A stretch of DNA of 64,000 nucleotides from Myoxocephalus aenaeus (GCA_038501785.1 JBAMJR010000089.1:8618501-8682500), one strand, 5' to 3'. Positions 12,761 to 26,049 are shown, numbered from the stretch's first letter. The notes: generated by a model from the sequence alone, not told the origin. Numbers and translations are program-made.

Positions 12761-13507
12761 CAGGGTTCCCACGCTTGCCTTGAAAAGAATTTCCATGCTA
12801 CCTCCTGATTTTCCAGGTACCATATTAAGTGATGATCTATAGGCCCCTGAAGCTTTCCCCCCCATCTGCGCCCACCTCCCCTCACACACACAACCCCCTA
12901 GGACACCTGACTACTTACTTGATTTAAAAGATGTGCCAGCTAGCTAGCTAGTTAGCAAGATTGCACTGCTTACTAACTAATGTTGATAAACCCAGGTTTA
13001 CCACACAGTTAAAACACAGGTACTTAGATTTGAGGATAAACTTGCATAAGAAGTTTCACTGTAGATGTCAAGGCTCCCGTGTTGGCTGGGAAATGCATGT
13101 ATTTGACCCTTCTATTGAGATCGCGAGTAACATTTCTTGGTTATTAGTCCCGAAGTCCACCAATCCGAAACTATACTTTTAAAGTCCATATCACCAGGTT
13201 GCCTGCATCAAATTCCAACATCAAATATACCAGATAGGATGCCAAGAGCATGCTCTACAACATGGGATCATCCATTTCTATCTAGAGTAAAAGCTGTTCA
13301 CATGTAAAGGGTTTTTATAAACTCATCTTAATTATGTGCTCAATAGTTTAATTTTATTACTATTTTACACATCATCCAATAAAATTTTCCAGGACAACTG
13401 TTTCAATATCGATGCAAGTGTTCACTTTTGCTCAGTTTCCATGACTTTTCCAAACCTGGAAAATGAAAAAATAAATTCCATGTTTTCCAGGTACCGTGGG
13501 AACCCTG
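12761..13507. mobile_element. Non-autonomous DNA transposon with 13-bp perfect terminal inverted repeats
   Basis: The left end reads CAGGGTTCCCACG and the right end its exact reverse complement. Inside both ends are copies of a 'tttccaggtacc' motif and related 'ccatgacttttcc' strings. This resembles a family of hAT-like MITEs common in fish. Flanks are T-rich on both sides (aacatttt / attttttt), compatible with but not proving an 8-bp target duplication. I see no transposase. It lies in the 5' intron of radil. Confidence 0.72.
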
Positions 13508-15079
13508 ATTTTTTTTATTTATCCAGTGGTGTCTGTAGTAGAATACCGTTATGTATTCACATACTAACCTTCGTCTTCAGACTTTGAGTTGACTGGATCA
13601 ATTCAACCGCAGTGTCTCATCTTATCTTTTAGGACCCACAACAGAAAAATATGACATTCAACTCCAGTGTTTAATATACCACTAAAAATCCTTAGCAAAT
13701 GGAAAGCTAATCTGTGCTTTTTAATTGCACAAATTAGTTATTCAAATGTTTCACTCCTGGTTTTTTCTTCAATTATTTCTCTGATAAATCATTTTGATAA
13801 TTTGTTTCTAAAACTACAGAAAGTAGTCGATCGCCTTCTTCAGATTGCTTGTTTTGTCTGATCAACAGTCCAAAACCACCACATTTTCATTTTGTTTTAT
13901 AACCATCAAATTTGAAAAGCTGTAACCAATAAATGTTTGCTATTTTTGCATATTAACCTTCTGCCCAGCCACTCATGTAAGCTTTACTAATGATACATTT
14001 TTGTTTATGATTGTGTTGCATCGTTACCTTTATAAGTGTACTGACTGTGTTTTTCCTCCCATAATCTCAAAGTTGATGCAATTGATCGAATAAACCTAAA
14101 AAAAAAAAATATTATTTCTGCATTGCATTGTTTTTATCGCACATAAACAGGTGTTTCCATTCCATGCAGAAGGTGAGTCACGCTTCACTCTTTGCTTTGC
14201 GTGACCTCTTTTGACCGATGAAGACCTTTCATGCAGGCCACATCAAGAAGCAACATTATGCCAGCAGATGAAAGCAGCGTCTGTTCGGATTGAAACACAC
14301 ACCATAAATATATATCATTTCAGAAAATATGTGGCAGGAAGCCTAAAAGGTGTTGTTGTAGCTGACTCTGCAGGCACTGGGGGGATAACGTGACTATTTT
14401 AAATGCCTGCTAATCCACAGTAATCTGGCTACTTGGCCGCAGTTAACTCAATCGTGGGACCAACAAACCCCTCCTGCGTGCACACAAGAAACCGAGATAG
14501 ACGGAGGCCTAAATGTTGGGTTTTGTGGCCCATGGATGTGGCGTTACATTTGGTAATCATGTCACACAGACTTCAACTTCTCCACCACCTTTTCATTCGC
14601 CGTCTGTCCTTGTCTAGACTACCAGAAGGTCAGAAATAAACAATGCGTTGAGGACGGAAAAACTTGACATCTAAAAAAAACAAAAACAGGCCACATTAAA
14701 TTATACAGAACTTGCGTCTACGTGGGTCTGTTTACGACTTTGGGCTCAGTGGTCGTCAGTAGCAACCGCCGGAGCAACAAAAGGCAGGAGAAAATCCTCA
14801 GAAATTAATCCGCAAATGAGTCGTCAGGCGCGGCACTAAAAGCGAACGAGTCGGCCTCACGCGGTCAGCAGGTGCGTCTGCTGATTGCAGTCGAGCGCAT
14901 CACGCGCAATTAATTATCAATTAGCGGGAACACTGTTTTCGACACGTGAACAACGCTCAATGACAATTACATGTTTAACTGCGAGTGTGGTTGGGGGAAA
15001 AAAAAAAAAAAAAAAAAAAAGAAGAAAGAAAATGTGTCGCGTCTAGCCTGTTTAATGTGCGCGAAATAAAATAGACCCT

Positions 15080-15560
15080 TGAAAAGTTGTGATTCCAGCA
15101 GCGGCGAGCCCAGTCCCCCGAGGGCTCTGCTGGGTGTCTGTTGCGTTAGTACTCACGCTGCCTGCATTGCGTGGCTCCATAGTGCTGGGGATTCCTTTCT
15201 TGCCTTCTCTCTCATTCCGTCTCTCCTACAAAATAAGAAAATCCCCGGAAAAATAAAGATGGGTGGGGAGACACCCAGCGCGCGACACCCAGCCGTCCGT
15301 GGCCGCCACACACTTCACCCCCAAAAAACAGCCCGTTAACTTGGACGACAGCCAACCGCTGTGGGCTCCGGTTTCCGTACGCACATCTCTGCCGAGTGTC
15401 CAGCAATGCCTAGCCGCATTCCCCCATCCACAGCGTGTTCACTGCCGGGCCGCGACGGAAACAGCCGAGCTCTCCGCGCTGTCTCACCTCGGCGCACCTG
15501 CTCTGGCACCCGAGTGCGCGGGCACACCGCCGCCTGGCGGACACCCGCGGCACATGCACG
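15080..15560. promoter_or_regulatory. CpG-rich promoter region, probably of radil
   Basis: The GC content and CpG count jump above the AT-rich surroundings, and the stretch includes the candidate non-coding first exon on the minus strand. This is the only such island between mmd2 and the radil start codon, so I assign it to radil. Confidence 0.5.
15157..15250 (-). other. radil: Candidate 5' non-coding first exon of radil with a small uORF
   Basis: Inside a CpG-rich stretch (about 15080-15560), the minus strand has an ATG at 15180 followed 24 nt later by a consensus donor GTGAGT (exon end 15157). Joined to the acceptor at 12099 (CTCAACAG), it would read twelve codons (MEPRNAGSLWSL) and stop, before the real ATG at 12068. 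I infer a 5' UTR exon carrying an upstream ORF. The right-hand end is not defined, and a different first exon is possible. Confidence 0.42.
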
Positions 15561-15653
15561 GCAGTGGGATCACGGGGATCGAAATAGTTCATGAAAATCA
15601 TGAAATAAATATTTTATATAAATAAACACAATATATGTAGTGTAACCCATACA

Positions 15654-15658
<5 letters not shown>

Positions 15659-15729
<71 letters not shown>
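15659..15729. repeat. (TA)n microsatellite
   Basis: About 35 pure AT units, just outside the CpG-rich radil promoter region. Confidence 0.98.
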
Positions 15730-15731
<2 letters not shown>

Positions 15732-15749
15732 GTATAATTTATGGTAGTT

Positions 15750-18700
15750 ACATTTCACTGTTTCATTCATTAACTGGAAAATGGATGAATGTTCAAGAAT
15801 GACTACCTTCAATTATAGGTTTCATTCTATGTTCTTGTGGTTTTATATTAATAGCAGTAATGTGTTTTTACATCCACCAATGCTTTCTCAAATAGGAGGA
15901 ATGTGATTCTAAATCTTATCAAATGCAGCTGTGTCTTCTGTCTGATTTATTTCACTATCCTTGACATGAAAGTTTGGTTGATTCAAAATAGGCTGAAAAG
16001 AGGTTAAAACATCCAAAGATCATACTGTTAATAGTGCATATATGCAAATAGCTTCTTTTTTTCTCCATAGGTTTATATGTCATTGTATGATATGAACTAG
16101 ATACCAATAAACAGCTTCTGTAGAGGAAATATTTTTCCAAAGAGGTGAAACGTTACAAAATGTTAAATACAGGAATATACTGCATGAAAAGGCTTTTTTA
16201 TTACAAGAGAAATAGAAAAGATAAAAGCATAGTTGGCATCATATAGGCTTATCACAGCACAAAAGCACCACAGACACACACACACACAAAAACAATATGA
16301 AAACTAGAGCGACAAAGAATATGAGATAATATACTCCGTCTCGTACAACCTTAAAGAAAACACCAGCAGCACAGAACAGAGTCAGCAGCTCCACAATCAC
16401 AGAGCGTCTATAAACAATGTACAGAGGGTCCATGAAGGCTTCATGGAGAGTTTACAAAACTCTATACAAAGTCAGGTGGGCATTGTATGTCTGAATAGGA
16501 CAGATATTAAATTCAAGACAAGACAAACAAACGTCAAATCCTCAAATACTTCATCTCAGCGTCACCAAACTTGCCTGCAGAGCAAGTCAAAAATACTGGC
16601 TCTAATACCCCAGAGTACTCCAAAACAGCTCAAAGCTCAAGCGTTTGGTGTTTCTCAGAGGCTCAAGTAAACACTTAGAGTACACATACTAAAAGGTACT
16701 CTTATATTTGAGAGTATATCTGACAAATGTCATTCCAAACTAAGATATCCACAGTGTGACAAATGTAATGCCCAGTCCATTGTGACAATACATTTGCTCT
16801 GACATTAAATGATCACTCCCTAATGACAAAAACAAACTAAGGGGTAAACATGACAACAACAAAGGTTTGTGTTACTTCCAGGTTATTTTCAACACAATGT
16901 GGTTTTTGTTGGTCAGGTGTCTCAAAAACTAATTAATAGGGTTCTTTAAATTTATGATTTATTTTTGTCACTAGATAATTATTTTGAACTGTTTAATGAT
17001 GCATTCATATGCTGGATGGTGAGTTTTAACTGCAAAAACTTTTTGTAATATTGAGGAATGAACATTATGAGGTTTTGCAAAGAAAGTATATTTGAGACGA
17101 CCCTTTTAGGGGCAGTTAGGCAGCAAAGGAGACAGCTCCTGCATATTTGTTAAAAATGTGCAGATTTGTTCTATAATTCTTTGATAACATTAGCAAAGTT
17201 TGACTATTTAAAGAATAAGTGATCCAAAGAAATATCTTTAACATTGTAAGATATGGTAATTTTGGACTTCCACATTTTTTTCAAGAGCTACTGCATCGAA
17301 TTAGTGTTTATCACTGGATTTTTTTAAAGCAAATTTCGAGGGTTGGTCAGATTTGGTGAATGTATGCGTTCTAGTTCTTTATTTAAAACTAATCCTGCTG
17401 CTGTAATATCCTTTGTGTTTGTATGACAATGTATCTGCCTTAAAGCTTTGTCCTGTTTGGTTGCTTCATAAATATTACCCATGTGTGCAGCTTGCAGAAA
17501 ACATTTCTGCCCTACGTGGGCATTTTCGTTGCTGCAGACAGCGCCCGAACAGCCGGAGCAGCTTTAGTGGACCTTGAATGTGGCTTCACAGGCTTTTCAG
17601 CCCAAATGATCCAAGTCCTGAGAGACAAACAGCAGTGAAAATATGTTGAACAGGAGCAGAGGTTTTTTGAAAAGTTCTTTTACACCTATGAATACTAGAC
17701 GCCATGACCTTTTGGTCGTCCGGCCACATTGATCCTACGATACAAGCTCGTCCAATACACCGTGTGCAACCACATACAGCTTAACACTAAGAGTACATAT
17801 ACATGTTTCAAATATACTTGTTATGTGTTCAAGGTACATGCGTGCACGTGTAAACATAGACTCAGCCGATTACAGGCTTTGGATTCATGGAGTCTGATAG
17901 AATACATACAACACACACAAGCATACACACACACACACCACACACACACACACCTGAGATGCCTTAATATTGGGCCAGATTGTTCAACAATACTATAGCT
18001 TCAGTTTCCTTTCAAGTGTGAGAAGTATATGGTAGTAGTGTGCTATCAGGTACGGCAGTAAGTCTTCTGGCAGTGCTAAATTCAACAGTGGTTTCCCCTT
18101 CTTAGGTTCAACCATGTGGCGTTTACAAACTCTATCAAATGGTCCCATTCATTAAGTTGTAGATGGTGAAGATAATCAGCTGACACTTAAAGTACAGTAG
18201 AAGAAAATAAAGATGAAGTAAACATAACTCGTCATTAATAAATATATACTTTATAAATCGTACTGATGACATCTTCACTTACTAAACCTATAATCAACAA
18301 CAGTAAACTATTAGAAGTCAATAATTATGCTTGATAATCTACTGTGTAGAGAGCCTGGTAAATGTGGAAGCACACAAGTAAATTCCATGAAGATCTGTAT
18401 GTTCAACATAATAAATAAATATTCCACAATGACGCTTGATTTGGAAATTCGAGTAAATCACTGACTGAAGCAACTGATGTTAAACCATATAGTGTACTAG
18501 AGTGTAGATAGCACCACTAGGAACAAAAACAGTAATAATACTATCTCGTAGTACATTTCTGATGTTGCGAAATATAATGAAAGCAAAACCTTCTGCTGAT
18601 GATGATAAAAATACTTTAAATAATGTCCTGAAACTAATTACGATAGTCGAGTCAGCTAATTGTAAACATTGTCCTCCTCCTGACAATAAGACAATGCCTT

Positions 18701-19490
18701 CAATTCAGCTTCTGAACACTGAATCTGGACGTGCACCACATAGAGAGAAATAATAAATAAATAGTAATTCAACCCCTGATCTTTGGAATGAAACCAAAGT
18801 TCCTTAAAAAATGAACTTAAGATTTAACTAAAGCGGACTGTTAAAAATCGAAACAAAAGCTGTGTCCTGATTCACAGGCTGCCTCACTTGAAGTTCAGAG
18901 TTTTTACAACAGGCTGAAACTATTGGAAAATAATTTCCAGTATCCTCCACAGAGTCCTACAATCCAATGGTGTTCTGCAACGGTGCGTTCAAATGTCCTC
19001 ATCAACTCGTAAATTATATGAATATCCCATTACACTCGTCCACTGTTTGCAGTTATTGTATGTTAAGGTGAACCATCAGATATTGTTAAACCTGCCTGAG
19101 TTTGACTATTGGTTCCTTATCCACGCCAGCAGCATAGCTAGCATAGCTTCACTACAACAATTGGATGGATTGCCATGAAATTGCCCAAAGGGTCAACATC
19201 ACACCTTCTTAGCATGTTACAATTTTCATTGTGAGCGTGCTAGCACGCTAACATAGCATTAGCTCAAAGCCCACCCTTTTTCTTCTGCATCATGAGTTGA
19301 CGAGGATCACCTAAATGCACCGTTAGTTTTTGTCAGTGTGACGCTTCACTGTGTATTTGGGGAGGAGGTTCAGCCAACTCGCTTTCCAAAGGAAGCTGCC
19401 TATGAAGTGGGACACACACACACACAGCTCGCATCATCCCCTTAAAGTTGCTCCAACACAGGAGTTACTTCCTTGAGGTCAGCCCTGATG
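15750..19490. other. Intergenic DNA and 3' UTR of mmd2
   Basis: There is no coding exon that I can support. The part adjoining 19490 must be mmd2 3' UTR on the minus strand. A minus-strand AATAAA is present at 16196-16201, so the UTR could be up to 3.3 kb, but nearer weak signals cannot be excluded. A short CA repeat lies at 17919-17954. Confidence 0.4.
19110..19285. mobile_element. Dispersed teleost repeat fragment
   Basis: It contains 'ggatggattgccatgaaat' followed by GTGCTAGCACGCTAAC and TTAGCTCAAAGC. These are the ordered landmarks of a common teleost interspersed repeat that I know from other fish genomes. It probably lies in the 3' UTR or downstream flank of mmd2. Confidence 0.55.
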
Positions 19491-21495
19491 TCATCTGGAT
19501 GTCTGGACCTGATTGGGTGGCTGGGCATAAAGGTACTTCCAGATGGCGTAGTAGTGTATGGACGCTCCCATAGCGACGAACAGGTGCCAAATGGCATGAG
19601 CGAATGGGACGATGCCATCACTTTTAAAAAAGACCATCCCCAGACAGTAGCAGGCTCCGCCCACCAGCAGCTCACACAACCCCGACTGCTCCGGCTGCAA
19701 AGAAGCAGACGTTATTATTATTACGTTTCAGTTTGAAATACATTACAATGAGGACATGAATAAAAAAAAAACTCAAAGACTGCAGGTGAGACTACATGTT
19801 TACCATAGAGAGGATGACCAGGGCAGGAAAAACTCCCATCACCGTATAGCAGATCAACTCCGTGATCTTGTACCTGACACAAAGAGGAATAATTCAGCAT
19901 GGAAAATGAGTCTTAACTCTTAAGTCTCAACTCAATGTCCCACTTACTGGCTTTTCAACTGTGTCTCACTTCTGTCAAGTGATAACAAGAGGTCAATAAG
20001 CCCCGCCTCGTACAAGAATTGTGTTGACAATGACTTTAGCAGTCAGCTAACAAAAATGTACTCAATATATTGTTGTTGTCAAACAGAAGATTAAAACATG
20101 TTTGACCAGGGATTGTTTTAAAGCTTTCTATTATTCATGTTTAACAAAGCTTGCTCAGGTAGAGTAGCTAAGGAAACATGGACTGATGTTACATCTCATT
20201 GGGAACGAAAAGACGGCCGTGAGTTGGTGGTGACGACTAAAAATGGTGTGTGAACTAGTCCACTGATGCGTATAGGTACAGCCTCAAGTTATCTCACACA
20301 CATCTGAATAATTTTCACACACAGAATATAAAAAAAACCTGAGCGATCTCCTTTCGCTGATGAAGATCGTGCAGTTGTAAGCTCAAATAAAACTAGTAAG
20401 TGGACCTTTGAGTTGAGGTTGATATGTCACACGAGAGTAACATTTATTAGATGGATAAATAGAGAGACAGCCCAACATTGATGAAAAGTAAACAGATGAA
20501 CGTATGAACTGACCTCTCATGGAAGAAGAAGACGTAGGTGGTTCCAAAAGAGGCCATGACCCAAACCAGCCAGCGCATGTGACACCCCCAGGGACCCAGC
20601 TCCCGCAGGTTCAGCCTGTTGAGGCACGGAACAGGAACGCATCACTACAAACACGGTATATAAGATATATGCTGACACACATATACATGAAGCAGGCTAG
20701 TTTGTTTACCAAGGGGCGTAGGAGGCCGCAATGAAGAAATAGATCACCATCCTGTCACACATGTGGAAACAGTGCTCCACAGACCTGAAGAGAGAGACCA
20801 AACAGCCTCATGACAACTGAGTGACACTGTTTATACATGTGGCATCAGTGTGTTTTAATTCTCAAAAGCAAATCTGTAGTATGGGGATACACGTATGTGT
20901 TCTGGTGTGTCTCTGGAGTGAAAGGGGTCATGCAGGAAGCTGTTCAGTGTCCTCTTACATTTATTTATTTTTTAACCATAAATACAAGTATTGTGTGTGT
21001 GAGTGTGTTTTTGTACCGCAGATGGCTCTTCTTCCAGGCCACAGTGTGGAAGAGGGTGGAGATGATGAAGAGCGAGCTGAGCCCCGCCCCGTACACCCAG
21101 GCCGACAGCCGCTCCCATTGGTCCTCCGACTGGAAGTGCAGCACGGAGCTGCCCAGCAGGCTGGGGAGTATCCATAACTAAATGAATGAATCACACACAT
21201 GAAACATGAGACAGATAAGCACACAGGATGCAACTGAAATGGTGTGCATTAGTGTGTCTTTAAAAAAAAAAACTGGCATTTCCTGTTATGTAATAGTGCA
21301 CGATTCTTCTCCTGTTTTCACTGAGTGTGTCATCTGTACAAGTGTTAATGATTACTTTCTGTGGTGTGTGTGTGTGTGTATGTGTTTGTTCGTGTGTGTG
21401 TGTGTGCATTCACCGCATGCGTGGCACAGTTGGCAGCATGCTCATATTCTGTGGGCTGGTATCTCTTGTTAGGAGGAACACGGTTGTTCATAAAC
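19491..21495 (-). CDS. mmd2: Monocyte to macrophage differentiation-associated 2 (PAQR family)
   Basis: Seven-helix PAQR-family membrane protein (PAQR10), reported in mammals at the Golgi where it can promote Ras signalling. Coding exons in order: 21414-21495, 21017-21177, 20710-20784, 20514-20615, 19804-19873, 19491-19694 (stop TGA at 19491). All phases fit, giving 230 residues without the first exon (human MMD2 246). PAQR motifs are visible: SxxFHTVAWKKSHLR, EHCFHMCDRMVIYFFIAASYAPW with the conserved histidine and aspartate, and PFAHAIWHLFVAMGASIHYYAIWKYLY at the C-terminus with its histidines. RYQPTEYEHAANCATHA near the N-terminus favours MMD2 over MMD. The first exon must end in AG to complete an arginine codon. 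Two candidates exist (see separate entry). Synteny with radil supports the call. Confidence 0.92.
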
Positions 21496-22519
21496 CTGGA
21501 ATCATAAGAAAATGACCATGTTTAAGTTGACACATCTCCATTAAAATGTCTAATATCTGAACTGAACTCTACAACGAGATATTAGCTGCGTCCACATGCA
21601 AGGAGCAACTCTCTACACACTGACACAGCTGAAACTAATAAAACACATAAATGAAAAGGAATACAACAATATTATCCATTTGTGTCCCTAAAAGCAGAAT
21701 TTGAGGGAATCATATGGGCTGGAATGAATGTTCTTTTTATGTCCTAAAACCACAAGGATTTGTTTATTTTCTTTTTTACTTATTTGGGAACAAATACATA
21801 CTACAATCACCTTTTATAGTGTAGTGTGCCAAGTGTCAAAGGACATGTATTTTTTATGAAGACCCAAGACAATAACACGAGCACGAACCAGCAGGGAAAC
21901 AAAACATAACGACGAGGACGTTCAACGTACGTTGATGTTGTAATTCTAAACTGTAACATCTTTAATATTTGTATCCATTTCATAAAATCTCACCCCCACG
22001 TCCTGTCCGTTTGCTTAGCAACACTAGGATCCTGCTTCAAGTTGTTGCCATGACTGCAGTTGCCTGGCAACAGTGGGTAACCACGGACCGACTGAACCGA
22101 CGGAGGGTTTTGTCCCGATGATCTCTTTCATAAACAATTCACATGTACAGATATGCCTGCACATCCACACAACAACACACACACACACACAGCACACACA
22201 CGGATATGTATATAAATGGAACTCAAATTCCTTTGAACAGACACCCAAACAAACAGAGAACGGCTCAGGAGGTAGCCACCCCGCCAGTGATGTCACTGTT
22301 GTCATGGAAACCACCGAGCAGGGATTGTCTTCTTTTTTTTTCTTTTCTTTTTTTCTTTCTTCCCACACCAGAAAGCTCCTTGTTTCTTTCATCTTTCTTC
22401 ACTCATCTCTCCCATCTTCCTCTCTTGCTCCCTGACCATGTCTCCTCTCTGCTTCCTTCCCCACGATTAAATTAACATGCGGGAAAGGCAAATGGACAAA
22501 GACGTCCATGCAGACGCAG

Positions 22520-22622
<103 letters not shown>

Positions 22623-22721
22623 AACCACAACCCCTCCCTACTTTTATGCTGCATGTTGCAGAGCCAGATTTCATAAGAGACCTAGATATAGCAATGTCTC
22701 CATCTCTTTCTAACACTAACA

Positions 22722-22748
22722 CACACATGCACACGCACACGCACACGC

Positions 22749-22788
<40 letters not shown>

Positions 22789-22789
22789 T
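22722..22789. repeat. (CA)n microsatellite with CACACG variants
   Basis: Starts with CACACG hexamers and passes into pure CA. It lies 105 bp from the previous CA array. Confidence 0.96.
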
Positions 22790-23825
22790 GTTCTAAGATT
22801 GGTGCAACTCAAAATAAGAAACAGGAAGTCTTCAAAGGGAATACCACTCAGATAAAAAATTCATATATATTTTTAAAAATGTTGAGCAGTTTCAGCCAAA
22901 GAACGCCGAACAGCGTCATCCATACTGATACATATATTACAAACATATAACCTATAAACATATAACCTACATCCCTTAAGCTGTGCATTTATGAGCCATC
23001 TTCTCAGGGAAAAATATCAAATGCTGCCACAATCTCACAAAGGTTTCAGTCCAAGTGGAGGGATATCAGCCTCAGATCTGTGCACCTTATATTTCTGTGT
23101 TGTTGTGCAACAGTGTGAAACGGTAGAACATGATGTTCTCCTCCTACGCGTCAGCCGTTTTAAACCTTTTTAAATCGCTGATCGGGAGGTAAAACTGGAG
23201 GAGGAGGAAAAAAACAATCCACCTCACATATAAAGAAAATGGTTGGAACACGTCTTAACAAACAGGCCTCGTGTTTCCTTCTGCATTGTGCTCCTTGCTC
23301 CTTGAGAAGCTGGTTTTAGAGTGACACTCTTTCAGAGTTATTAATACGAACTGACCCAGCCCAGACACAAAACACTGTCCTGTCCCAAATAAAAGGCTCT
23401 GCATCCAACGCCGGCCTCACAAGTCGTACTCTCTCTTTGGGGTGTGCGTGTTTGCGTGTGCGTGTGTGTGTGTGTGTGTCAGTGCCAGGCCCAGCAGGCT
23501 TGGCCGGGTCATTAATGACTTTATCAAGCTGGCTGATAATTACCAGGCCAGAGGCCAAGGCAGAGAGACACACTAAGTGGACAGAGAGGAGTAGAGCTGC
23601 GGAAATATCACGATAACTTCTCAAACGACAGCAGGACGGACAGAAGGAACGCTCTTATTGTCTCATTGAACCGTGAAAAACAACGCATGCGTCCACTTAA
23701 CGGTGAACATGCATTAATCTCACAGCCTGTTTGTTCTATGGTCAACCTAGTCCGGCTCTTTGTGTGTCAGTATATCAAGTATATAGCTGAATAAAAGGAA
23801 AACGGTGAGAAAAAGAACTTCCAGT

Positions 23826-24120
23826 AGAGCTGAAACAATTTGTTAAATAATTGATTAGTCCACGGATAGAAAATTAGTCGACAACCATTTTAATAATAAA
23901 TTGATCGTTTAAGTCACTGGCAAGTGTATTATAGCGTCTGGTTCAAGCTTCTCAAATGTTAGGATTTGCTGCTTTTATTATAGCTGCATATCACTATAAA
24001 TTAAATATGTTTGGGTGCACCTTGTGCTGTAAGACATTGTGACAGCCTTTTTTCATTGTTTGATGTTTGAATGGATAAACAATTAATTTGTTAAAGAAAA
24101 ATATCCATTCGTTGTAATTG
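23826..24120. mobile_element. Dispersed AT-rich teleost repeat, copy 1
   Basis: Begins 'gagctgaaacaatttg', continues through 'ttaataataaattgatcg' and 'agcttctcaaatgttagg', and ends near 'cgttgtaattg'. I recognise the pattern of a very common teleost element in which GATTAATCG motifs flank a middle section with CTTCTCAAATGT and TTTGGGT. It is quite diverged. Confidence 0.6.
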
Positions 24121-24721
24121 TATATTCTAGTGGACTTCTTTGCCCATTTTGGGGTACAAATGATATACAATAGATTAATTTCACTATGGTTTAATCTGAG
24201 TCATTTTTTTTATTAATTGTTTGATATACGAAATGTCAAAATAATTAGTGAAAAACGCTTTCAAATGGTATATTAGTGAGACCAAAACATTCCATTTTAA
24301 ATGATATAAGACACAGAAAAGCAGCACATTTTTACATTTGAAAAGCTTGATAAACACAGAATATTTGCAATGTTTCCTTGATTACACAACAGTCTTTTTT
24401 TTCATTGAATTGTTTGAGGCCTAGTGTAAAAGTGTGAATGAGGGAAAACCTAGTATTAAACATAATTGTGATTAGCAACTTTAAGAATAATAGTTATGGC
24501 ATGTGTGTACTCGTGCAGGATAAATCATAATGATATTTGGCCTATAGTCTCCAATACATGACAAAACAGTTTTTTATCGTATCTAATTTTAAGTACGAGC
24601 TGAGGAGATTTGACAGAACACATTTGGGTTTCAAAGGGATTATCAATGTGGTTTCCTCTAGAGTTTTGATAAGCTGCTAATTGTTTCACAAATTTTTCAA
24701 GAAAGAATACCACTGACATGC

Positions 24722-24945
24722 CGATTCCAGCTTCTTAGATATTGTTATTTTCTTCATTTTATATCCGTGTAAACTAAACATCTTTGGGCTTTAGAATGTA
24801 AGACATTATAATATGTCACCATGAGCTCTAGGAATCTGTGATGGACATTATATATTATTTTTGTGATATTTTTACACACCAAACAATCGAGAAAGCAATC
24901 AGCACATTAACTGGTCGTGAAAATAATTGTCAGTTGCAGGCCTGG
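24722..24945. mobile_element. Dispersed AT-rich teleost repeat, copy 2 (5' truncated)
   Basis: It shares the ordered landmarks CCAGCTTCTTAGAT, CATCTTTGGGCTTT, TGTGATGGACATT and AACAATCGAGAAAGCAATC with the same family, ending at 'cagttgcagg'. It has the same orientation as copy 1 and lies 600 bp away. Confidence 0.6.
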
Positions 24946-25155
24946 TCTGCTCTGGTTGACCTCTTTGTGAAACACATCCATGAAAACCTGGACCCAGACC
25001 CTGTTGTCTTTCACGTGTACGTTCAAATATAAGAGAGGATGGGCGTTTGTGTGGCCTATTGTGTGTGTTCAAGAAAGACTGTGCACACAGAAAGGGGGAA
25101 AAGACAGAGGAGACAACGAGATGATGACGAGGAGGAGGAGGAAGAGGGACGTGGC

Positions 25156-25157
<2 letters not shown>

Positions 25158-25217
<60 letters not shown>
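25158..25217. repeat. (TG)30 microsatellite
   Basis: Pure TG dinucleotides in the mmd2 first intron. Confidence 0.98.
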
Positions 25218-25219
<2 letters not shown>

Positions 25220-25466
25220 ATAATGATGCTCGTCAGGAAAATACACCCCGAGCTTGCACGATGATCACATCATCACTTACGCTATATGTTGAAATGTAAA
25301 ACGTTGATTTTATTTTTCATTATCATTATTTTTTTTTAAACAGCTCGTTCATCCTCTGCATCCTCATCCTCCATCAGGTAGCAATATGATTCACATTTCT
25401 CATCATATTTTGTATCATCAGCCGGATAACACACACACACAAAAAAAAAAACATGCTTTCACCTAC

Positions 25467-25814
25467 CTTATAAGATTCATTTACAGTGGAAATAAGCAAC
25501 AGTTGACAGCAGACAGACAGTATGGGCTAAAGCCTGAATCCCCTCTGAGCGACGAGCCGCCGATCACTTCCGATCCGGTCTCAGCGGGCAGGTCTAATGT
25601 AACGTAACGAGCATGGCCGTTTCACCGGGGAGGACGTCGTCCTGAATCCTCATCTCAAGCGGCACCGGGAGACGGATGCATCCCGACCCAGCTGCCTCCA
25701 GAGGCTCCAGTCCGGACGTGTGGGCGTCTGGGATGGTCTCTCGGAGAGGACAGCCGCTTTCCCTGCACAGTGGTGATGATGTTGATGTTGGTGGTCTCTG
25801 TCCCTCCCTCTCCA

Positions 25815-25846
<32 letters not shown>

Positions 25847-25934
25847 GGTCTCTGCTGTAGCTCGAGCCGCCGGCTCACCTCATCACGACTCGGTGAGGTG
25901 GGTTGTTTCTCATCACTGAAGGCTGCCACATCAT
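25467..25934 (-). other. mmd2: Candidate first coding exon(s) of mmd2
   Basis: Two minus-strand ATG segments end in AG before a good donor, in the phase the next mmd2 exon needs. One is 25467-25480 (MNLI then split Arg; donor GTAGGTG). The other is 25879-25934 (MMWQPSVMRNNPPHRVVM then split Arg; donor GTGAGCC), inside a CpG-rich stretch at 25540-25960 that looks like the promoter. Neither resembles the human first exon, which ends in TKYAR. The true exon may be one of these or an exon I missed. Confidence 0.3.
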
Positions 25935-25960
25935 TTTCTCAGGGACCGGATTCAAGGCTG
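25540..25960. promoter_or_regulatory. CpG-rich region, probable mmd2 promoter
   Basis: GC- and CpG-rich against AT-rich flanks on both sides. It contains one candidate first exon on the minus strand and a (TC)n tract at 25817-25843. Position and orientation fit mmd2. Confidence 0.5.
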
Positions 25961-26049
25961 AGGAGGATTTACCGATGTGTTATTGCACGCGCAGTTCCCC
26001 GGTTCTACCTCCAGGGGGCGATGCAGGCGCGGAGTTGGGGGGCCGGTTG

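Larger units (their letters stand above)
12100..15150 (-). other. radil: Putative 5' intron of radil
   Basis: It holds a TG microsatellite, the transposon at 12761-13507 and otherwise unique sequence. I see no coding exon. A poly-A tract lies at 14998-15020. Confidence 0.45.

Noticed and set aside
19442..19675. Alternative frame over the last mmd2 exon
   Set aside because: The frame ending at 19491 carries the conserved PAQR C-terminus; the other is a shadow.
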